Assembly (NCBI RefSeq): GCF_018129985.1
Contig: NZ_JAFCKT010000016.1
Coordinates: 23,719 to 87,718 of the forward strand
Length of the DNA stretch: 64,000 nucleotides
Source: Bradyrhizobium sp. SZCCT0148
GTDB lineage: Bacteria; Pseudomonadota; Alphaproteobacteria; Rhizobiales; Xanthobacteraceae
Direction: 5' to 3'
Below, piece after piece: positions 33,078 to 44,100 of this stretch (its first letter is position 1; every line of letters begins with the position of its first letter). The notes under the pieces were generated by a model. The model was not told the origin of the DNA. It did not search any database and was given only the letters and a program-made list of their open reading frames with translations. Made by a program: the position numbers and the translations under genes.

Positions 33078-34238
33078 ATGAGCCAGTGGCTCACGCTCGT
33101 GGCACGCAACGTGCTGCGCCATCGGCTCCGCACGTCCCTGACGCTGGTCGGGCTCATCGTCGCGATCCTCGCCTTCGGCGTGCTCCAGACCGTCGTCAAA
33201 ACGTGGTATGCGGGGGTGGATGGCGCCGTCCCTTCGCGGCTTTTGACCCGAAACGCCATCTCCTTCGCGCTGCCGCTGCCGAAATCCTATCAGAAGCGCA
33301 TCAGCGCCGTCGAAGGCGTGCGGCGCGTCACTCACCTGAGCTGGTTCGGCGGCGTCTACAAGGATTCGAAGAACTTCTTTCCCCAGTTTGCCATCGATGC
33401 CGCGACCTATCTCGACATGTTCCCCGAGATCCTGGTCCCGGACGAGGTGCGGCACGCCTTCCTGCGCGAGCGCCGCGGCGCGATTGTCGGGCGCAAGCTT
33501 GCCAAACGCTACGGCTTCAAACCGGGCGACGTGATCCAGCTGCGCGGGACCATCTTCCCCGGCAATTGGGAATTCTTGATCTGCGGCGTCTTCGACGGCC
33601 GGGATCCGAAGACCGACACGTCGCAACTCTTCTTCCGCTGGGACTACCTCAACGAAACATTGCGTTTGCGCTCCAAGGCGCAGGCCGACCAGGTGGGCGT
33701 GTTCGCCGTGGACGTCGCCAGCCTGGATAGCGTCGCAGACGTCAGCCAGGCCATCGACGAAATATTTCGAAACTCGCTTGCCGAGACGCTGACCGAGACC
33801 GAGCGCGCGTTCCAGATCGGCTTCGTCAAGCAGACCGAGGCGATCCTCATCTCCATTCGTGTCGTCTCCTTCGTGGTGATCTTCATCATCCTGGCGGTCA
33901 TGGCGAACACCATGGCGATGACGGCCCGCGAGCGGCTCCGCGAGTATGCCACCTTGAAAGCCATCGGCTTCAGCCCCGGCTACGTGGCGCGATTGATCCT
34001 CGCAGAATCCGTCTTGATCGCCTCGATCGGCGGTGCCATCGGCATCGGGCTCACGCCCCCGGTCGCCGCGCACCTGGCCGAGCTCTCCGCCACGCTGTTC
34101 CCGACCCTGATCGTGAGCGTCAATACCGTCATGCTGCAGGCCCTTGCGGCGGTGGTGGTCGGAATCCTCGCCGCAGCCCTGCCGATGCGCAGGGCAGCCC
34201 GCGTCAGCATCGTCAACGGTCTCCGGGCGTTGGGCTGA
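33078..34238 (+). CDS. FtsX-like ABC permease 1
   Basis: A 386-residue permease of the MacB/LolCE/FtsX type. A TM segment near the N-terminus (about 20-40) is followed by a large periplasmic domain (about 45-260) and three TM segments in the C-terminal FtsX domain (MTARERLREYATLKAIGFSP). A GTG at 33069 is an alternative start. It should pair with the second permease as a heterodimer, because both are coded as single four-TM proteins. Confidence 0.9.
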   Translation: MSQWLTLVARNVLRHRLRTSLTLVGLIVAILAFGVLQTVVKTWYAGVDGAVPSRLLTRNAISFALPLPKSYQKRISAVEGVRRVTHLSWFGGVYKDSKNFFPQFAIDAATYLDMFPEILVPDEVRHAFLRERRGAIVGRKLAKRYGFKPGDVIQLRGTIFPGNWEFLICGVFDGRDPKTDTSQLFFRWDYLNETLRLRSKAQADQVGVFAVDVASLDSVADVSQAIDEIFRNSLAETLTETERAFQIGFVKQTEAILISIRVVSFVVIFIILAVMANTMAMTARERLREYATLKAIGFSPGYVARLILAESVLIASIGGAIGIGLTPPVAAHLAELSATLFPTLIVSVNTVMLQALAAVVVGILAAALPMRRAARVSIVNGLRALG

Positions 34239-34240
34239 CC

Positions 34241-35407
34241 ATGCCGTTGCTGCTTTCCTACAGCTTGCGAAACCTGCAGGAGCGCAAGCTCACCAATTTC
34301 CTCACCGCGACGGGCATGGCTCTCGTCGTGTTCGTCTATGCCGCCGTGCTCATGCTCGATTCCGGACTCAAGCAAACGCTCGTCGCGACCGGCGAAGATA
34401 CGAACATCATCCTGGTGCGCCGCTCCGCTGAAGTCGAGATCCAGAGCATGATCGACCGCCGTCAGGCGAGGATCATCGAAAGCCAGCCCGAAATCATGAT
34501 TGGAGCCGAAGGCGCGCCGCTCATATCGAAGGAAGTGGCGGTTCTGATCTCGCAGCAAAGACGCAAGTCCAGGCAGGCGAGCAACCTCCTGATCCGCGGG
34601 GTCGGTCCGGCCGCTCTGGCCGTGCGCCCGCAAGTGCGGATCGCCGAGGGGCGCATGTTTCGCCAGGGATCCAACGAGATCGTCATTGGGCGCGCCCTCG
34701 CCGGACGCTTCGAAGACGTCGAGATCGGATCGAGCCTCCGGTTTGCCCAGCGGGATTGGAGGATCGTAGGCCGGTTCGACGCGGGCGGCAGCGGGTTCGA
34801 TTCCGAGATCTGGGGCGACAGCGAGCAGCTGATGCAATCGTTCCGCCGGGACTTTTTCTCGTCGATCACGGTACGGCTCGCCGATCGTTCCGGCTTCGAT
34901 GCCCTCAAGGCGCGCCTCGAAGCGGATCCCCGCCTCACCATCGAGGCCAAGCGCGAGCGCACCTTCTATGAGGAGCAGTCACGCCTGCTCTCCGGGTTCA
35001 TTCAAATGCTCGGGCTCACGCTTTCGGGGATGTTCTCGCTCGGCGCGGTCATTGGCGCCACGATTACGATGTACGCGGCCGTGGCCAGCCGCATGATGGA
35101 GGTAGGAGTGCTGCGTGCGCTCGGGTTTCGGCGTTCGCGGATCCTGATCGCGTTCCTCGTCGAGGCGCTGCTGCTTGCACTGATCGGCTGGGCCGTTGCA
35201 ATCCTGCTTGCGTCACTGATGACGCAGGTGAAGATTACGACGCTCAACTGGACATCACTCTCGGAGCTCGCATTTCGGTTTGTGCTGACGCCCGGGATCG
35301 TGCTGCGGTCGCTCGTCTTCGCCCTCATAATGGGCTTTCTCGGCGGATTCCTGCCGGCCGTGCGGGCTGCCCGCATGAAGATCGTGGACGCCCTGCGGGT
35401 CGCTTGA
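34241..35407 (+). CDS. FtsX-like ABC permease 2
   Basis: A 388-residue FtsX-type permease starting two bases after permease 1. It has the same topology: an N-terminal TM, a periplasmic domain and a C-terminal FtsX domain with ASRMMEVGVLRALGFRRSRI. It is the last gene of the exporter operon and ends 38 bases from the convergent acyltransferase operon. The shared border and lipid-type partners suggest that the exported substrate is the product of the polyketide operon. Confidence 0.9.
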   Translation: MPLLLSYSLRNLQERKLTNFLTATGMALVVFVYAAVLMLDSGLKQTLVATGEDTNIILVRRSAEVEIQSMIDRRQARIIESQPEIMIGAEGAPLISKEVAVLISQQRRKSRQASNLLIRGVGPAALAVRPQVRIAEGRMFRQGSNEIVIGRALAGRFEDVEIGSSLRFAQRDWRIVGRFDAGGSGFDSEIWGDSEQLMQSFRRDFFSSITVRLADRSGFDALKARLEADPRLTIEAKRERTFYEEQSRLLSGFIQMLGLTLSGMFSLGAVIGATITMYAAVASRMMEVGVLRALGFRRSRILIAFLVEALLLALIGWAVAILLASLMTQVKITTLNWTSLSELAFRFVLTPGIVLRSLVFALIMGFLGGFLPAVRAARMKIVDALRVA

Positions 35408-35423
35408 ACGCCCGGCGGGCGTT
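35407..35423. terminator. Hairpin between the convergent exporter and lipid operons
   Basis: Arms AACGCCC and GGGCGTT with a 3-base loop, placed exactly in the 38-base gap between convergent genes. It is compact and GC-rich, suitable as a bidirectional terminator, though a T-tract is short (TT only). Confidence 0.5.
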
Positions 35424-35445
35424 GCACCCTGTCGATCGCTGATCG

Positions 35446-36810
35446 TCAGCCGATCGTCCCGCACAGGCCCATGTCCGCGAGCGCATCGCGCACGAACGGC
35501 ATCAGTTCGGCGTGGGACGTGACGCGGTCCGGCACGTAGCCGCACACTGTGCAGGACAGCTGCTCGCCGACACGACAGCACGCGAGGAAGAGGACGCCAC
35601 CGAGCCGCGCGAGCTCCGAGGCCGTATAGCGCTGCAGGGGCGCAGCCTGCAGGAGCAAGGCCTCGCCACAGGGACGGTTCACGTCGGGCGGCAATTCGCC
35701 GACCAGGCTGCATCCAACCGGCAGGCCAGCCCCGAGCACCTCTTGCTCCAGATGCCGCACAAGCCACAGCGGCACATACGGAATCAGTGGAAATAATGGC
35801 GACAGATCATCGCCGTGCCGGTTCAGCGAGGCCAGCGCAGCCTTGAAATCTTGCTGCAACGCGCGCGGATCGTTGCGGCAGGCTTCAGGGTCCACCATCA
35901 CCGTGATCGACCGCAGCGCGTTGCCTCGCCGGTCGCCGGAACGACGGTCGCTGACCGGCAGCACCAGCTTCACCCGCCCCGAGGCGTCCACGCGGCCGAC
36001 CCGAAACGCGAGTCGTGCCACGAATGCCATGATCAGCGTGCTGCTTGCAACGCCGAGATCGGACGCACGCTGCTGGCACGCCCCCGCGTCCATGACCACC
36101 GGCACGACCGGCGCGTCCACGGCCGGCTCGAAGCGGTCCCGTCTGCTTCGCACGCGGGGGCTCGAAGCGGGCAAACCTGCCCTGCGCGACCGCTGCGCGA
36201 GAGCCGCCAGGGCGGACCAGACGTCAGGCAGGGCTCGCAGGCTCTCGACACTGTCGCGCGCCAGCATCACCGGGGACCAGCGCCATGACGGGGCCGGAAA
36301 CCCGTGATCGAGAGGTCGACCGGCCACCGCGTCGGCGATGGCCAGACTGGCGGCACGCATGTCAGCGATCGTGTGCGACACCAGCAATGTCAGCACGCAG
36401 CCACCGCCCTCCAGCGCCTGGACGGCCAGGCGCCAGCCAGGTCCGCGCTCGGGATCCACCGGGAGATCGAGCAGCAGACGCCGCAGCTCGGGCAAACGCT
36501 CACGAGGGAGCGGGTCGCGGAACCACGCCACCGAGCCCGGCACGGGGTTCGCCACCCAGCGGTGCCGCCCCCATGGCAATGGTGAACGCTGCAGCAGGCG
36601 TCCGAGCAATCCGTGTGCGAGCCGCTCGCTGAATTGCGTCACGGCCGCCTCATCGATCGCGTGAGGATAGAGCCAGGTGAGTTGCATCGCCGGCTCGCGT
36701 CCGAGCGCCCGCAATCCGACGAATGAGGCCTGGTCCATATAGCACAGGACATCGTCCGCCCTGACCTCGGGGTTGCGTCCGTCAGGCCGTTCGTTGGCAG
36801 ACGAGCTCAA
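35446..36810 (-). CDS. HxxxD acyltransferase (WS/DGAT- or condensation-like), variant
   Basis: A 454-residue CAT-fold acyltransferase. The catalytic motif appears as SHTIADM (His146, Asp150), so the usual trailing glycine is methionine. Shared blocks with the two upstream proteins include SPLPWGRHRWVA, DPERGPGWRL and a C-terminal PVGCSLVGELP. These resemble wax-ester synthase/diacylglycerol acyltransferases and NRPS-condensation-like enzymes that esterify alcohols with acyl-CoA or acyl-ACP. It is the last gene of the polyketide operon, 113 bases after its neighbour. Whether it is active is uncertain. Confidence 0.75.
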   Translation of the reverse strand: MSSSANERPDGRNPEVRADDVLCYMDQASFVGLRALGREPAMQLTWLYPHAIDEAAVTQFSERLAHGLLGRLLQRSPLPWGRHRWVANPVPGSVAWFRDPLPRERLPELRRLLLDLPVDPERGPGWRLAVQALEGGGCVLTLLVSHTIADMRAASLAIADAVAGRPLDHGFPAPSWRWSPVMLARDSVESLRALPDVWSALAALAQRSRRAGLPASSPRVRSRRDRFEPAVDAPVVPVVMDAGACQQRASDLGVASSTLIMAFVARLAFRVGRVDASGRVKLVLPVSDRRSGDRRGNALRSITVMVDPEACRNDPRALQQDFKAALASLNRHGDDLSPLFPLIPYVPLWLVRHLEQEVLGAGLPVGCSLVGELPPDVNRPCGEALLLQAAPLQRYTASELARLGGVLFLACCRVGEQLSCTVCGYVPDRVTSHAELMPFVRDALADMGLCGTIG

Positions 36811-36923
36811 TCGTCAAGCCCCCCTGTCGTCCTGCTGCACGATATGACCACTGCCCATCAAGGATTTATCTCCCATTGATTCGAAATTCACTTGCATTGA
36901 CCGGCTTCAGTCACGTGCCGGGA

Positions 36924-38303
36924 TCAAGCGTCGATGACTGCCTCAAGCCCAAAGTCGGTGAGTGTTTGAGAGACCAGCAAACGAAGTTCGTCGACCGTCG
37001 TTGCTGCGGGTCGCAACTGGCAGGCCTCGATGCAGAGAGAAACGGTCTTGTCGTAGCGGGAAGCCACGACGACGAGATGACCGTGGGACCGCTCCAGGTC
37101 CTGGCGCGTGACGTTGACATCGACGGCTCGTGTCAGCAAGTGCCGGCACGGCGTGCCGTCGATCCGCGCGAGCCCTTCCGGCAGCATTCCAAGGTCGGAA
37201 CAGCTTACCGGAAGATCGTCGGCATAATCGAACAACCGGTTCACAAGCGTGCTTGCGACGGTGCGGGGCATCAAAGCGATGGCAGGAAGCAACGAGGTCA
37301 GTACATCGGTCTGGCTTTTCCTCGCGCCACGGAGCAGGGCCCTTGCGGCATTCACGGGCTCCAGGCTCTCGGTCAGGCCTTCGGGAGCGACGTTCATCAT
37401 ATGGAATTCGATCGCCAGCGCGCGTTCGTCGGCCAGCCCACGCCTTCGGCTTCTTGGGACAAGCAGGCTGATCGCGCCATCCGACACACGGCGGCGGCCC
37501 AGACGCGATGCCAGCGAGGCCACGAAGCCCGGCAGCAGCGTGCTCATACCGCCACCAAGCCGTTGCTCGCACGCGAGCCAGAGACGCGATTCAACACTCA
37601 CCACAACAGAGGGAAGTTCCACGATCGTTGTTGGGTCGTGGATTGCGTCTGCTGCTGGAACGGCCGGTCTTTGCTCGGGAGCGACGGGTCGAGACCAACC
37701 CGCCTGTGCAATCCGAGCGAGTGCGGCAATCGTCTGCGGGGCATCGGCGATGATCTGCCACGCATCCGACAGGCAGCCGGACAGTCGCCTGCGAGCTCCG
37801 TGAGGCAAGTACGGGTTCGGGACGCCGGTTCCGTTCACGGCAGCGGCGATGACGCGCAAAGCTCCTATTCCGTCGAGCACCAGATGCGATCCGACGATGC
37901 TCACGGCTGTGCTGCCGTCGTCGAATGGCTGGATGGCCATTCGCCCGGCCGGACCGACGACAGGGTCTACCGGCGCGCGCGCCTGCTGGTTCGCCCACTG
38001 CAGCAGCTGCGATCGCGGCAGGGTATCCGAACTTTGATCGAACGGAACGGACGTCCCAGCCACCCAGCGAGGCCTGCCCCATGGCAAGGATGACGGCTCG
38101 ATGAGCCGATTGAACGACAGTGAGATGAGTCGCTCATAGGTTTGCCCCAGCGCGGCGCTATTTACCTCACGATCGTAGAGCCAGAGGCATTGCATCAGCT
38201 GGCTCCGGCCGGTGACCCTGAACAATTCATAGGCCAGCTGGTCGAGCCAGGCGAGGCGGTGCCGAGTGGCTTTGAGGGCGCCGGTCGTGTCCGTCTCAAG
38301 CAT
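36924..38303 (-). CDS. HxxxDG acyltransferase (WS/DGAT- or condensation-like)
   Basis: A 459-residue paralogue with an intact GSHLVLDGIGAL motif (His140, Asp144). It shares PSSLPWGRPRWVAG and PVSCSDLGMLPEG with its neighbours. I chose the ATG at 38303, which overlaps the upstream stop by eight bases; an in-frame start at 38348 would overlap by 53. Predicted role: acyl transfer to a hydroxyl group of the polyketide or a lipid backbone. The acceptor is unknown. Confidence 0.8.
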   Translation of the reverse strand: MLETDTTGALKATRHRLAWLDQLAYELFRVTGRSQLMQCLWLYDREVNSAALGQTYERLISLSFNRLIEPSSLPWGRPRWVAGTSVPFDQSSDTLPRSQLLQWANQQARAPVDPVVGPAGRMAIQPFDDGSTAVSIVGSHLVLDGIGALRVIAAAVNGTGVPNPYLPHGARRRLSGCLSDAWQIIADAPQTIAALARIAQAGWSRPVAPEQRPAVPAADAIHDPTTIVELPSVVVSVESRLWLACEQRLGGGMSTLLPGFVASLASRLGRRRVSDGAISLLVPRSRRRGLADERALAIEFHMMNVAPEGLTESLEPVNAARALLRGARKSQTDVLTSLLPAIALMPRTVASTLVNRLFDYADDLPVSCSDLGMLPEGLARIDGTPCRHLLTRAVDVNVTRQDLERSHGHLVVVASRYDKTVSLCIEACQLRPAATTVDELRLLVSQTLTDFGLEAVIDA

Positions 38304-39678
38304 CGAAGAACTCGGCAGCCAATTCGTGATCAGCCAAGAGACGTTCAACCAGCGCTCGAAGATGCCGAGGCTCCGTTACTACGCCAGGCTGGTAGGCAAC
38401 GAAGCTTAGGAAGACATTTCCGGATATGACGCCGGCGAAGAGCGTCGCCACGCCCTGACGCGCCTCGATCGCGCGGCGCGCGACCGGGCGGTCGATGCCG
38501 CGAAAGCAAATTCGATCCGCCGCGTTGCCATCGATCTGGAGCATGTCCTTGGGCAAGTCGCCCACATTCGAACACGTGACCGGCAGGTCGGCGAGCGCGC
38601 CGAGCGCCAGATGGCTGGCGGCCGAAAATGCGCGCTTGGGCACGAAGGGCACCAGGGGCAGCAGCGCAGCAAGTCGATTGGGCTCCCGTCTTGTCTGCAG
38701 CAGCGTTGCCCGCAGACGCCGCTGCAACGCATGCAAGCGCCCGCGCGGTTCGTCGATGCGCACCTTCAATGTGGCAAGCGAGACGTCGTTCCCACCGGTG
38801 TGCGATAGACCCTCGCGCTGATTCACGGGAATCAGCAGCGTCACATCGTCGTCACGAACGCGACCGAGGGCCTCGGCGAACGCTGCGGTCATCGCGGTCA
38901 GGAACGTGAGACGGCTCGCACCGCGGCTCCGTGCTCTGGCGTCCCAGACCGACATCGGCACGCTTATGAAAGCCGACGGAAACACAACCGTCCGGTCATC
39001 TGCAGTTGGCACGACCCGTGATGCGGCGGGTGTCTTCGGCGTGCCGCGTGAGGTGCACGCGGCATGGGCCAGCTGCCGGAGCGCTCGAAGTGTTGCTGGT
39101 GCGTCGCGCACCATGCGCTGGAGTTCGGCAGCCAGCACCGTCACCGCGCTGTGTGCCGAGCGGACCGCAGGATGGATCGCGAGCCGGCGCTCTCCACGCA
39201 CGGCTTCGCTCACGGCAACTGCGGTCGTCAGTCCGTCTGCGATGCAGTGCGACAACACAAGGGAGACCACCGTAGAGCCGTCGGTGAAGGTCTGGCTCGT
39301 CAAGGTCCATGCAGGTCCGCGAACGGGGTCCAATGGAATCTCCACCTGCGCATCGGCCCATGTCTGCATGGCTTCAGGGGCAAGCGGCGCTTTAGAGGGC
39401 GTCAGAGCCGCCGACGGCGGCGGCGCGCTGGTCCAATGATGTCGCCCGAACGGTAGCAGCGCCGGCCGGATCAGCCGCGCCAGATGCCCATGCGCAAGAT
39501 TGTCACGGAAGCGTGTCAGCGCTTCGATGTCGACAGGCCGCAGATAGCGCCATAGCACCTGAATGACCGCGTGCTGCCCGAGCGAGACATGCGCGAGGTA
39601 CATGGCCTGATCCGCAAAGGACAAGAATGCCGGCGGCCTATCCGACGCGTTCGCTGGGTACGCCATCGGCTGCATCAT
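38296..39678 (-). CDS. HxxxDG acyltransferase (WS/DGAT- or condensation-like)
   Basis: A 460-residue paralogue with SHCIADG (His144, Asp148). N-terminal SFADQAMYLAHVSLGQHAVIQ aligns with the start of wax-ester-synthase-like proteins, and PVTCSNVGDLPKD is the late conserved block. The start overlaps the PapA-like stop by ATGA and its stop overlaps the next start, so the operon is tightly coupled. The three paralogues probably act on different positions or arose by local duplication. Confidence 0.8.
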   Translation of the reverse strand: MMQPMAYPANASDRPPAFLSFADQAMYLAHVSLGQHAVIQVLWRYLRPVDIEALTRFRDNLAHGHLARLIRPALLPFGRHHWTSAPPPSAALTPSKAPLAPEAMQTWADAQVEIPLDPVRGPAWTLTSQTFTDGSTVVSLVLSHCIADGLTTAVAVSEAVRGERRLAIHPAVRSAHSAVTVLAAELQRMVRDAPATLRALRQLAHAACTSRGTPKTPAASRVVPTADDRTVVFPSAFISVPMSVWDARARSRGASRLTFLTAMTAAFAEALGRVRDDDVTLLIPVNQREGLSHTGGNDVSLATLKVRIDEPRGRLHALQRRLRATLLQTRREPNRLAALLPLVPFVPKRAFSAASHLALGALADLPVTCSNVGDLPKDMLQIDGNAADRICFRGIDRPVARRAIEARQGVATLFAGVISGNVFLSFVAYQPGVVTEPRHLRALVERLLADHELAAEFFDA

Positions 39679-41105
39679 CGTTCACGACCAACATCGGAGC
39701 ACATCGGCAGCAATGCGTCGGCGGCCACGCGGCATGCGCCCGCAAATGCTTCGACATAGCGGTGCATCGATGCGCGGGCTGTCTCGTTTGCCGGATAAGC
39801 CGCCGTGAGCGAGAGACCGCGTTGGGTACGAAACAGCCAGATCGCAACCTGCGCGGCGATGCCCTGGTTGATATAGACCCGGCCGTTCGCCTGATGCCAT
39901 TCGCGCGCAATGTGTGCACTGAGCGGAGCAACGTTTGCATCCATATAGGATAGCATGACGCCGCCCGTGGCGACGGGCCCAACGGTCGGCAGCCCGGCTG
40001 CGAGTTCGAGCACGAGCTCGATCGGTACATCGGCAAGGCTTAGCCGTTCGTCGAAATTGCTCTGGGCAGTCAAGGCAAGTTCAGGAAACGTCCGTTGTTG
40101 CACGTCGAAATCGATCGGCACCAAGCCGACGCACCAGCCCGTCGTCCGGAAAGCCTGTGGCGTTCTTCGCGTCGTCGTGGGCGTGACGACACTGTAGCGC
40201 GAGCGACCTGCCAATTCCCGTTCGGTCAACGCCGCGCAGGCCAACAGGCCTCCGATCGCTCGCGCGCCGGCCGCGTGGCATGCGGCCTCGAACGCGTCCA
40301 TGACGGCATCATCGAGGATGTCTAGATGCATGTACTCCGCGTGATAGCGATCCTCCAGCACACCGAGCGGGAGAGCGAAAGCGGGCATCCGCCCACTGTT
40401 GCGGTGCAGGAATGCGATCCATCGCTTCACCTCAGGATCCGCCAGCGTCGTCGCGGCAGCCCGCAGGCGCTGATTGCTGCAGTAATCCAGATAGCTTCCC
40501 AGAGGTCCAAGCTGAAGCGGCCCCTCGCCGTCGAGTACGGCGCGATAGGCTGCGCGGATCTCCGTCATCAGGAACGCGATGACGGTCGCATCGGCATGCA
40601 AATGGTCGATGCTTGCAAAGAACGTGAACCCCGTCGCGCGCTGCAGGACGCCAAATCGAAAGCAATCCCACGCAAACGGTGCAGGAGTTGCCATGATGTG
40701 TTTCTGCCAATCCTCCGCGCGAACCTCGCCAAGCGACACAGGCTCCATCTGGATGGCCGCGGGATCTGCGAGCACATGTCGTACGATGGCCCCGTCACGC
40801 TGTTCGAACCAGCTGAGATACGTGTCGTGTCTGCGCAGATGTGCGGTCACCACATGTGTCATGGCTCTGAGATCACACCGCCCGGGTTCCTCCCACACGA
40901 CGACAAGCAGCCGCGCCATTGCCTCGTGCCGCTGCTCACAGGCGCGGAAGGCATGCAGATGCTGTTCCTGTTCGTAGCTCGGCAATACGGCAGACACCGG
41001 TGCGCGCTTCGCACGTTCGATCGATGCCGCAGACGGACGCCAGAGTGTCAGCATCGCAGGAGGCCCTGACCAGTCGTGCAATGGACGCAGATCAGTCACG
41101 GGCAT
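39675..41105 (-). CDS. PapA-like polyketide-associated acyltransferase
   Basis: A 476-residue condensation-superfamily protein. The N-terminus (LRPLHDWSGP, then APVSAVLPSYEQEQHLHAF and MTHVVTAHLRRHDTYLSWFE) is strikingly like mycobacterial PapA proteins of sulfolipid and polyacyltrehalose pathways. The motif DHLHADA gives His168-Asp172, with alanine after the aspartate. PapA enzymes transfer the acyl chain from a Pks ACP to trehalose or another alcohol. The ATG overlaps the PKS stop by 14 bases. It is probably the off-loading acyltransferase of the PKS. Confidence 0.85.
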   Translation of the reverse strand: MPVTDLRPLHDWSGPPAMLTLWRPSAASIERAKRAPVSAVLPSYEQEQHLHAFRACEQRHEAMARLLVVVWEEPGRCDLRAMTHVVTAHLRRHDTYLSWFEQRDGAIVRHVLADPAAIQMEPVSLGEVRAEDWQKHIMATPAPFAWDCFRFGVLQRATGFTFFASIDHLHADATVIAFLMTEIRAAYRAVLDGEGPLQLGPLGSYLDYCSNQRLRAAATTLADPEVKRWIAFLHRNSGRMPAFALPLGVLEDRYHAEYMHLDILDDAVMDAFEAACHAAGARAIGGLLACAALTERELAGRSRYSVVTPTTTRRTPQAFRTTGWCVGLVPIDFDVQQRTFPELALTAQSNFDERLSLADVPIELVLELAAGLPTVGPVATGGVMLSYMDANVAPLSAHIAREWHQANGRVYINQGIAAQVAIWLFRTQRGLSLTAAYPANETARASMHRYVEAFAGACRVAADALLPMCSDVGRER

Positions 41106-44100
41106 CTGCTCCAGCGGACTGCAATTCCAGCATCGCGTTATTCAGCGTGTCGGCGAGTGCGCGCACGGTCGTTACGTTCACGGAACGCAGCCGAATGCCT
41201 GTGTCTGCCTCTAACGCGATCAGCAACTGGAGCGTCCCGAGTGAGTCGAGGCCGTAGTCGAAAAACGAGCGGTCTGGATTCACGGTGCGGCGCAGGATGA
41301 CACCGAGATGCTCGATGATCAGGCGCCGCAACAGGGCCGGCCGTTCTTCGGACGGCGCGCGCCTCAGTTCCACGCGCCGCTGGCGCGCCGGCTCACCCGC
41401 GGCCTCCGGTGCCTGCGACAGCGCCGCCGCGAATGGGCTGCGCGCAGCGAGCGCCGCCAGCCATGGGGCGCCGTCGAGATGGACATAGGCGGCATACCCC
41501 CGGTCGTGCCGCAGCAGCGCCTCGAATGCGTAAGCACCGTCGCGTGGCTCGATCATTCGCGCATCGCCACGGGCCGAGAGATGCGCGCCGGCACCGATAT
41601 CCGCCCACGCCGCCCAGGCGATGGCCGACGACGGCAGCCCCTGGGCGCGCCGCCACTGCGTGAACGTATCGAGCCAGCTGTTGGCGGCTGCGTATGCGGA
41701 CTGTCCGGGCGAACCAAAGAGCGCGGCGACCGAAGAAAAACAGCAGAACCAGTCGAGTCGCTGCTCCAGCGTTGCCACATGCAGATGCCAGGCGCCCTCC
41801 ACTTTGGCTGCCCAGTTGCGATGCAGCTTCTCCTCTGTGACGGAGGGAAGGATGCCGTCCTCGATCACGGCTGCACCGTGCAGGACACCGCGCAACGGCA
41901 GTCCCGTCGCCGTGGCAGCTTCGACAAGACGTCGCGAGGTCGATGGCTCCGCGATATCCGCACTGATCACCCTGACCTCGGTGCCGCGTGCTTTCATCGC
42001 GACGAGCACACTCGCCGCGGCGCCGGTGGGCCTGGAGCGCGCGTTGACGATGACGCGCCCCGCTCCGGCAGCGGACATCGCATCCGCCAGGAACAGGCCG
42101 AGCCCGCCAAGGCCGCCTGTGACAATGTATGCACCATCGCGCCTGAACGGCGTGAAGCGCTCCGGCGCCGTTGGTACCCGGTAGCAGCCGGCTTTTGGAA
42201 CGGTAAGCACGAGCTTGCCGGTGTGACCGGCGCCGCCAACAAGTCGGATGGCGCAAGCCGCCTCGGAGAGGGGGTAGCTCGTGATGTCCGGCAGGCGCAG
42301 CCGCTCCTCCCCGGCAAGACGCATGACCCGCGACAGCAGCGCCTGCGCGCGGGCCGGAGCCGTCATGCACATCTGCGCAAGATCGACGGCGAAGAACGAG
42401 AGGTTGCGCTTGAACGGAGACAGCCCCAGCCACGTGCCGCCATAGATATCCTTCTTGCCGATTTCGACGAACCGTCCGCCCGGCGCAAGGAGTTCCAGGC
42501 CGGCGCGCTGCGCCACGCCCGTGAGCGAGTTGAGGACGACGTCCACGCCGTAGCCCGCCGTGTCCTGCCGGATTTGCTCGGCGAATACCGGGGTTCGGGA
42601 ATCGTACACGTGGCGGATGCCGTCGGCGCGCAGCAGCTCGCGTCGTGCCTCCGAGCCCGCTGTTGCGAATATCTCCGCACCAGCCGCGCGGGCAATGGCC
42701 ACAGCCGCCTGCCCCACGCCGCCGGTCGCCGAGTGGATGAGCACCTTGTCGCCGGGCCCGATCCTAGCCAGATCATCGAGGCCATGGATGGCCGTGGCAG
42801 TTGTCGTAAGGATGGCGGCCGCTTCGGCATCCGTCAGCGTGCGGGGTATCGTGACGAGCAGGCGCGCATCACAAGTCAGATAGGTGCCCCACGCGCCCCC
42901 GCCGCAGAGCCCGGCCACGCGGTCGCCCACGCGAACTGCCGAAACGCCGGGCCCGACTGCGGTGACAATGCCCGCGAAGTCCAGGCCTAGCCCCTGCGCA
43001 CGGCCATCGAATGAAGGATAGCGGCCCAGGGCAACGAGCACATCGGCGAAATTGACGCTTGTGGCCTGGACGGCCACTTCCACCTCGCCCGCACCCGGCG
43101 CACGACGCTCGAACGCCGTCAGCTCCAGGCTCTGCAGATCACCGGGCACGCGGATTTCCAGGCGAAGGCCATCGCGATCCGCGTCGTGGTCCACGATGCG
43201 ACGATCAGCGTGACCAAGGGGACTTCGCTGCATGCGTGCGACATACGCGCTCGCTCCGCGCAGCGCCGTTTCGTCTTCGTCCGAGCCGCTCAGCAGTTGA
43301 GACCGAAGCAATGTCACGTCAGGCTGCTGACTCACGTCGATCTGGGTGGGATGGAGCGCGGGACATTCGGCACCGACGGCTCGCAGCCATCCCCGCACAC
43401 CGGCATGCGCGAGCCAAACCGTGTCGTCAGGCAGGACGCGTTGGGCCATACATGTGACCACGAAGAGCCGGGGCCGCCGCTCGCATTGCCTCATTGCATT
43501 GGTCAGGTGGAGCAGGCTGCTGATGTTCGCCCGAGATGCGTCGGGATCCGCCGGCTCATGGCCGCGTGGCAAGACCACCACCACGGCTCCAGGGCGATGC
43601 AGACGCAGAGCGTCTTCAATCTGCTCGCGCCATGCGTTCCCCTGCCCCACCCCGGCGCAGCTGATGATCCGAGACTTGAACCCTTGATCGCGCAGGCTTC
43701 CTTCCAGATCCAGCATCAAGCGGTGCGCCGCATCATCGGTATCGAGCAGCAGCCAGACGCCGTCGTCCGGCCTGACTGTGGCGCGAGGAATATTCCAGGG
43801 CTGCCAAACCATGTCGAGCAGGCGCGCGTTGCAGGCGACGGCGTCAGGATGCCATTCGGACGCCCCGCTTCCCATGGCCAAGCCATCGACAGTGAGCAGC
43901 ACGCGACCGGAGGCGTCGAGCAATTCAATATCCGCCTCGACGTGCAGCGCGTCGACGGCGACCAAGCGGGTCATGCAGTGGGCGACGTCAGCGTCTGTGC
44001 GGTGGAGCCGAAGGCTTCGTACCGAGCGCGGCAGCAGCAGGCGCCCGTTTGTCTCCGATACGACCCGGGCGAACGCGCCGACGGATTGGAAGCACGCGTC

